Positions 59,132 through 64,000 of a stretch of DNA of 64,000 nucleotides are shown here, one piece after another. Numbering within the stretch: the stretch's first letter is position 1; each line of letters begins with the position of its first letter. This DNA is from Pedobacter soli (GTDB lineage Bacteria > Bacteroidota > Bacteroidia > Sphingobacteriales > Sphingobacteriaceae): contig NZ_FMZH01000011.1 in the NCBI RefSeq assembly GCF_900101435.1, forward strand, positions 1-64,000. The letters are read 5' to 3'. The notes under the pieces were generated by a model. It did not search any database and was not told the DNA's origin. It saw only the letters and a list, made by a program, of their open reading frames with translations. Both the position numbers and the translations under genes were made by a program.

Positions 59132-59959
59132 TTATTTTCCTCTACCTTCTAGCTTAGAAAGCGCACTGATTTCATCTGCTGTTAAAGCTTTATTGTAAAT
59201 ACGAACTTCATCTAATTGACCAACGAGGTAACTTGCCCAATCTTGCTTGCCAGTTGATGTGGTCAAACTTGGTGTAGTTTGGAATTGAACTGTTCCAAAA
59301 ACCATTTTACCTGCATCCTGGAAAGTTAACTGACCCAGGTTAGCAACAGTTTTTTCACCAATTTTAGATCCGTTGAAGTAAACTTTAAAGGTTGAGGTAG
59401 TAGCATCGTATGTGTATGCTATTTGGTTCCACTTGTTCCATGGATCTGTTAATTTTAAGAAATTATCACCTCCATTATTAACAACACCTGTATAAGTTCT
59501 TGCAACTAATTTCCCGGTAGTAGCATCGCCACCGTTTTCAAAGAAAAATGTAAGGTTGCCCCAGAAATCAGAAGATTTAGCTACATCAACCAAACCAACA
59601 ATCCCTTTATCGTTTAAAGGCATTTTCTCCCAAAGGGTAAGCGTAAAACTTTTTAAGTTTTGAACCGCAGCAGGAGTATTAGATACTACGTAACCGTTTA
59701 AAGCACCTTGTAAGCCCTGTCCTTTAATCCCTTTGGCAAAAGAAGTTCCGGTATTAACCCCAGCGGTATTAGAAATACTATCAGTATAACCGCCATCAAA
59801 GGCCCAGTAAGCTACTAAGCTACTGGTAGCAATTTGCTTTGAGCTGGTGTAACCGCCAATGTTTAGTGGTGGGGCATAGCTTGCCGGATCAAATTCTTTT
59901 TGGCAGGATGATAACCCTAGTGTTACTGCCGCCATCAATAAAAAATATTTTGTTTTCAT
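59132..59959 (-). CDS. LamG-domain lipoprotein of the PUL
   Basis: This 275-residue lipoprotein has its Cys19 in GLSSC. The mature part has a concanavalin-like LamG_3 domain (about 50-270): SLVAYWAFDGGYTDSISNTAG, FTLTLWEKMPLNDKG, WNQIAYTYDATTSTFKVYFNGSKIG and GQLDEVRIYNKALTADEI. Proteins in this position after susD usually act as surface glycan-binding proteins (SGBPs). It follows susD by 20 bases. Confidence 0.85.
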   Translation of the reverse strand: MKTKYFLLMAAVTLGLSSCQKEFDPASYAPPLNIGGYTSSKQIATSSLVAYWAFDGGYTDSISNTAGVNTGTSFAKGIKGQGLQGALNGYVVSNTPAAVQNLKSFTLTLWEKMPLNDKGIVGLVDVAKSSDFWGNLTFFFENGGDATTGKLVARTYTGVVNNGGDNFLKLTDPWNKWNQIAYTYDATTSTFKVYFNGSKIGEKTVANLGQLTFQDAGKMVFGTVQFQTTPSLTTSTGKQDWASYLVGQLDEVRIYNKALTADEISALSKLEGRGK

Positions 59960-59979
59960 TTTTGTAAAATTTAAAGCGA

Positions 59980-61464
59980 TTAATAACCTGGATTTTGTGT
60001 TAAAGTACCTGCACTTTTATCGATCTCGGTAGAAGGAATTGGCCAAACTTCGTTTTTACCAGCTTTCCAACCTTTAGCACCAAAAACTGCAGTACCACGA
60101 CCTTGACGAATTACATCAAAGTAGCGATCAGATTCCATTGCTAATTCTACTTGTCTTTCTTTCCAGATGGCCTGGCGTAATGCTTCTTTATCGTTTGTGG
60201 TAACATCAGGTAAAACACCGGCCACGCCACCACGGGCACGGGCACGAACCCTGTTTAACGAGGTTTTAGCTAAAGTTGTATTGCCTAGCTCATTTGCGGC
60301 TTCTGCATTCATTAATAACACATCGGCAAAGCGAAGCACGCGTACATTCTGCTGAGAACCTTCAGTGTAACCAGAAACAATTAAGCTAAATGGCACATAA
60401 GATTTTTCATTATACATTGGGTTATCACCTGTTGGAGCAATTGCATCCCCTTGCGGAGTAGTTTCTCCCCTGAAGATAATTGTTCCATTTCTTCTCACAT
60501 CGCCTGTTTCAAAAGCAGCAGCTAGTGCAGCTGTTGGTACGTTAAAGCCCCAACCTGCAACCGAACCACGAACACCTTGAACCTGGCTATACTGAGAGTT
60601 CGAAGCATCTTTATTGTTTAGCAATAATTCGCATTGAATTTCGAATACAGATTCGATATTATTTTCGCGTGTGGTACGGAATCCTTCCTGAAAGTTAGGA
60701 TATAAATCGTAACCTAAAGTCATAACGGTATTGGTATAAGAAAGCACGGCATCCCATTTACCCAAATACATAGCCACTTTGGCGTGTAAGCCTAAAGCTG
60801 CACCTTTTGTTGCTCTACCTAAATCAGCTGCGGGATAAGTTTGAGGCAATACAGCTGCTGCATCATCTAAATCTTTCTCAATTGCGGCATAAACCTGAGC
60901 CTTAGGTGTTCTTGGAATGTTAAATTCTGATGCATCCTTTGGAACGTTTAAACGTAGTGGAACATCACCAAATGCACGCACTAGCCTGAAGTAAGAATAG
61001 GCACGAACAAATTTTGCTTCAGCAATATAGCGCGCTTTTAAGCTTGCATCCATACTAATAGCCGGAATGTTATCTAATACCTGGTTACACAGGTTGATAT
61101 TTTGATACTGAGCTTCCCAAAAACCACCAAATTGGCCTTCAGTTGATGAAGCTGTATAGTTATCGAAATTGTTTAAATAACTGGCATCATTTGCAGAGCT
61201 TCCTTTCTCAGCGTCATCGCCGGGGATACTCTCAACTGCCAAAGCCGGGAAAGCGGTATTTCCCCAGGTTCTTAAATTGGCATAGATCGAGTTAACTGCT
61301 TTAGTTGCATCATCCTGGGTTTTCCAGAATGTTACCGCTGGTTGTTTGGCTTGAGGATCTACATTCAGGAAATCCTTTTTACATGCAGGTATTACTAATG
61401 TACTTGCGCATAAAGCAATAAGTCCAAACTTTTGAATATATGTTTTTTTATGATTTAATTTCAT
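59980..61464 (-). CDS. susD: SusD/RagB-family surface glycan-binding lipoprotein
   Basis: The 494-residue lipoprotein (Cys28, PACKKDFLNVDP) has the TPR-rich SusD fold: the start LNVDPQAKQPAVTFWKTQDDA, VRAYSYFRLVRAFGDVPL, and the conserved C-terminal RxxILxKERxxELA-like segment LRQAIWKERQVELAMESDRYFDVIRQG. It forms a lid over the SusC pore and binds the target glycan. It lies 11 bases after the SusC gene, so the two are co-transcribed. Confidence 0.93.
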   Translation of the reverse strand: MKLNHKKTYIQKFGLIALCASTLVIPACKKDFLNVDPQAKQPAVTFWKTQDDATKAVNSIYANLRTWGNTAFPALAVESIPGDDAEKGSSANDASYLNNFDNYTASSTEGQFGGFWEAQYQNINLCNQVLDNIPAISMDASLKARYIAEAKFVRAYSYFRLVRAFGDVPLRLNVPKDASEFNIPRTPKAQVYAAIEKDLDDAAAVLPQTYPAADLGRATKGAALGLHAKVAMYLGKWDAVLSYTNTVMTLGYDLYPNFQEGFRTTRENNIESVFEIQCELLLNNKDASNSQYSQVQGVRGSVAGWGFNVPTAALAAAFETGDVRRNGTIIFRGETTPQGDAIAPTGDNPMYNEKSYVPFSLIVSGYTEGSQQNVRVLRFADVLLMNAEAANELGNTTLAKTSLNRVRARARGGVAGVLPDVTTNDKEALRQAIWKERQVELAMESDRYFDVIRQGRGTAVFGAKGWKAGKNEVWPIPSTEIDKSAGTLTQNPGY

Positions 61465-61475
61465 CGTCGTATGTA

Positions 61476-64000
61476 TTAGAATTGCACCTGAAGACCTAAT
61501 CTATAAATAGCAGAAAGTGGATACACGCTGGCATCAATACCTCTTGAGATCGGGCCAGTACCAGCATCATAACCAATTTCTGGTGTAAAACCTTTATAAC
61601 CGAATAGGTTGATTGCATTTTGAGCATCCAGAAACACCCTTACTTTTTTCATTGTCCATTTGCTCATTAAGCTTGCAGGAAGTGCATAACCTAACTGAAC
61701 TGTTCTTAAACGGATATATGAACCATCTTCAACATAGAAAGAGTTTGGCGCAGCATTAGTGGTTGAGCCAACGTTAGCTGATGGATAAGTGTTAGAGGTA
61801 CCAGCTCCATGCCATCTGTTATCGTAAAAATCTTTGCTGAAGTTCTCATTACCGAAACGGTAAGCGATATTGGCATTGTAAACATCTACACCTGCAACAC
61901 CTTGAATGTCGAATGATAAATCCCATCCTTTATAATTGAAAGTTGTATTTAAACCATAGCTGTATTTAGGATTTGGATTTCCTAAAACAACACGGTCTTT
62001 TCCATCAATAACACCGTCACCATTTTGATCTACATAACGGAAATCACCCGGTTTAGCACCCGTTTGTGCTGATGCTGCAACTTCTGCAGGGGTTTGGAAG
62101 ATACCGGCTACGCTGTACCCATAAAATTCGCCAATAGCACCACCTTGAACAGTTCTGGTTGCCAAAGCTCCGTTAGCAATGCCTTGTCCGCCACCGTAAA
62201 TTGGGTTTAAACCAGTAACAACCGATAATACTTTGTTGTTGTTAATTCCGATGTTTCCACTGATTGAGTAGCTAAAGTCGCTGTTTGGCTGATCCCTCCA
62301 GGTAGCTAAAAATTCAAAGCCACGGTTTTGTAAGTCGGCCTGGTTACCAATCATTTTGCTTGAAGCAGTACCAATTGAGCTTAAGATCGGAATTTCGAAA
62401 ATAGCCTGTTCAGTTTTCTTATTGTAATAATTAGCTTCAATGTTTAAGCGATTTTTAAGGAAAGCTGCTTCAATACCGATATCAGTACCTGTAGTGCGTT
62501 CCCAATTAAGGAATGATGGTACTAATGAAGCAACGTTTGCGCCTGTATACGCTACTCCGTTAAAAATAGCAACATAACCAGCACTTTGAGTTACTGTTAA
62601 AGTGGTTGGATTTACAGGAACACCTGCATTACCTACTTTACCCCACGATCCCTTTAATTTTAAATTGTTAAATACAGTTTGGTCTTTCATGAAATCTTCA
62701 TTCGAAATTACCCAACCAGCACCAATTGCAGGGAAATAACCCCAAAGATCGCCTCCGCCAAAAAATTGTGAAGCAGCATCGGCACGCAATGTAGCGTTCA
62801 GTAAGTATTTGTTTTTGAATGAATAATTTGCTCTACCAAAGTAAGACAAGTAAGTTGATAAGCTACCGCCATCAAGTACTTCACGATTTGATGCTGTACC
62901 TAAAGCGAGGTACAAATCGCCATCACTTGAATATGGAACATTTAATGCGCTAGAGTTGATGAAATAATTCTTTCTTCTTTGAGCCGTTGTACCAGCCAAT
63001 AAAGTTAGACTGTGATCACCAAATGTGTTTTTGTAGGTTAAAGTGTTTTCAAGAATCCAGTTTCTGTTTTCATCTCTGTTAACTGTTAACTTACTGATGT
63101 CATTTCTCTGACCTTGAGTTGCCTGATAAGCAGGGGTATAGCCTCTTACTTCATTTTGACCGAAGTCGCCACCTGCACTTGTTCTAAAAGTAAAATTTTT
63201 GGCAAAAGTCAACTCAGCGAAAACATTACCATTAATACGGTAGTTTTTAGATTTTTGATTGAAGAAATCTAAAGTCACCTGAGGGTTGAAGTTGTTACCA
63301 CCTCCTAAACTGAAATCATTTGCATCACCATAAGTTCCATCAGCATAGTAAACCGGTACAACCGGACCTGCAGCATATAACTGACGGAAAATACCACCAT
63401 TGATATCATTTGAGTTAATAGCGGTACCTGAGATAGAATAGCCTAGTTTTAAAGATTTTAATACTTGAAAATCATTTGAAAATTTAGCGGTATAACGTTT
63501 CCAGTTTTGCGTTTTAACAATACCGTCTTCATCTGTATAACCGAGTGAGAAATTATAGGATGTTTTTTCCGTACCACCATTTATTGAAATCTGGTGATTG
63601 GTTTGCAATGCATTTCTAAAAGCCTGATTATACCAGTTGGTACCTTCGCCATAGCTAGAAGGGTTTGCAAATAATGCCGGAGCAGCGTTTGATGCAGACA
63701 ATTCGTTAATAATTGTTGCATATTCCGTTGCATTAGCCATTTCAATTTGATTGGTTACTTTTTTGTACCCAACAGAACCGTTATAGTTAATTACAGGATT
63801 GCCGGTTTTACCTTTATTGGTAGTTACCAGGATAACACCGTTAGCCGCACGGATACCATAAATAGATTGAGATGATGCGTCTTTTAAGATACTCATATCA
63901 GCAATATCTGCAGGATTTAGAAAGCTGATATCGTCATACCACACACCATCTACAACATACAACACGCCGAGGTTACCATAAATTGTACCTGTACCGCGGA
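61476..64000 (-). CDS. susC: SusC-type TonB-dependent outer-membrane transporter, 5' end outside the window
   Basis: The reading frame continues without a stop to the right edge, so the gene is truncated there. Read to the edge, the protein starts with RGTGTIYGNLGVLYVVDGVW, the plug-domain segment normally ending VLYVVDGV; the GTG at 63965 is not its start. Residues about 25-140 complete the plug (DMSILKDASSQSIYGIRAANGVILVTTNKGK). The remainder is a TonB-dependent barrel with LQVQF at the C-terminus. The N-terminal carboxypeptidase-like domain and signal must lie outside the window. It pairs with SusD to import beta-glucan fragments. Confidence 0.93.
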   Translation of the reverse strand, partial: RGTGTIYGNLGVLYVVDGVWYDDISFLNPADIADMSILKDASSQSIYGIRAANGVILVTTNKGKTGNPVINYNGSVGYKKVTNQIEMANATEYATIINELSASNAAPALFANPSSYGEGTNWYNQAFRNALQTNHQISINGGTEKTSYNFSLGYTDEDGIVKTQNWKRYTAKFSNDFQVLKSLKLGYSISGTAINSNDINGGIFRQLYAAGPVVPVYYADGTYGDANDFSLGGGNNFNPQVTLDFFNQKSKNYRINGNVFAELTFAKNFTFRTSAGGDFGQNEVRGYTPAYQATQGQRNDISKLTVNRDENRNWILENTLTYKNTFGDHSLTLLAGTTAQRRKNYFINSSALNVPYSSDGDLYLALGTASNREVLDGGSLSTYLSYFGRANYSFKNKYLLNATLRADAASQFFGGGDLWGYFPAIGAGWVISNEDFMKDQTVFNNLKLKGSWGKVGNAGVPVNPTTLTVTQSAGYVAIFNGVAYTGANVASLVPSFLNWERTTGTDIGIEAAFLKNRLNIEANYYNKKTEQAIFEIPILSSIGTASSKMIGNQADLQNRGFEFLATWRDQPNSDFSYSISGNIGINNNKVLSVVTGLNPIYGGGQGIANGALATRTVQGGAIGEFYGYSVAGIFQTPAEVAASAQTGAKPGDFRYVDQNGDGVIDGKDRVVLGNPNPKYSYGLNTTFNYKGWDLSFDIQGVAGVDVYNANIAYRFGNENFSKDFYDNRWHGAGTSNTYPSANVGSTTNAAPNSFYVEDGSYIRLRTVQLGYALPASLMSKWTMKKVRVFLDAQNAINLFGYKGFTPEIGYDAGTGPISRGIDASVYPLSAIYRLGLQVQF

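Noticed and set aside
1..64000. tRNA or rRNA genes
   Set aside because: I scanned the gene-free gaps for cloverleaf-like patterns and CCA-bearing ends and saw none; this is by eye only, so a missed tRNA is possible.

Overview
The window looks like a chromosome segment of a Pedobacter-like member of the Sphingobacteriaceae (Bacteroidota). The evidence is SusC/SusD genes, a FecI/FecR/STN-TonB receptor set, several exact Bacteroidota promoter -7 boxes (TAnnTTTG), short or absent Shine-Dalgarno sites, many predicted lipoproteins, an A+T-rich base composition, and gaps full of short dispersed palindromes and word-like repeats. This placement is inferred from gene content; no 16S rRNA gene is present. 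I found no tRNA, rRNA or CRISPR array. Layout: bases 1-99 are the N-terminus of an IS110-family recombinase running off the left edge, with its hairpin-rich upstream region. From 0.6 to 24.5 kb lies mainly housekeeping: sucD, msrB, a sulfatase, an RlpA-like protein, nrdB-nrdA, a CWC-type small Cys-rich protein, a large SPFH/flotillin-like protein, the agmatine-to-putrescine pair (aguB, aguA), fabG, an L,D-transpeptidase-like protein, a VWA-like membrane protein, a TRIC-type channel, ftsB/divIC, eno, a DUF2911 protein, a GNAT enzyme and an ABC exporter pair. From 24.5 to 30 kb are a VapC-type toxin-antitoxin pair, a PBP4-type D,D-carboxypeptidase, a stand-alone AAA/DUF4143 ATPase behind a striking double palindrome, a CDP-alcohol phosphatidyltransferase and asd. 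From 30.2 to 43 kb every gene is on the minus strand and the set looks like an oxidative sugar or glycoside pathway: five TIM-barrel isomerase/epimerase proteins, two Gfo/Idh/MocA oxidoreductases, a GMC dehydrogenase with its Tat-exported small subunit, a cytochrome c, a DUF1080 (3-keto-disaccharide hydrolase-like) protein and an MFS permease. Six of these carry twin-arginine signal peptides, so much of the chemistry should be periplasmic. Just upstream are a TonB receptor with an STN domain, its FecR anti-sigma factor and an ECF sigma factor, which may supply outer-membrane uptake and regulation. From 47.8 to 50.9 kb: a six-copy degenerate repeat, an SDR-type L-threonine dehydrogenase gene, a YebC/TACO1 gene, and a REP-associated tyrosine transposase (RAYT) flanked by two identical 33-bp palindromes. 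From 50.9 kb to the right edge is a minus-strand polysaccharide utilisation locus: SusC (5' truncated by the window edge), SusD, a LamG lipoprotein, two GH144-like glucanases, a GH43-like protein, a GH3 beta-glucosidase and an alpha/beta-hydrolase. The pairing of GH144 and GH3 enzymes suggests beta-1,2-glucan as substrate (inference). The most interesting points are the RAYT with its matched palindromes, the Tat-rich sugar oxidation cluster, the four-module vault-like N-terminus of the SPFH protein, the double palindrome over the ATPase promoter, the possible IS110 bridge-RNA region, and the abundant intergenic word repeats.
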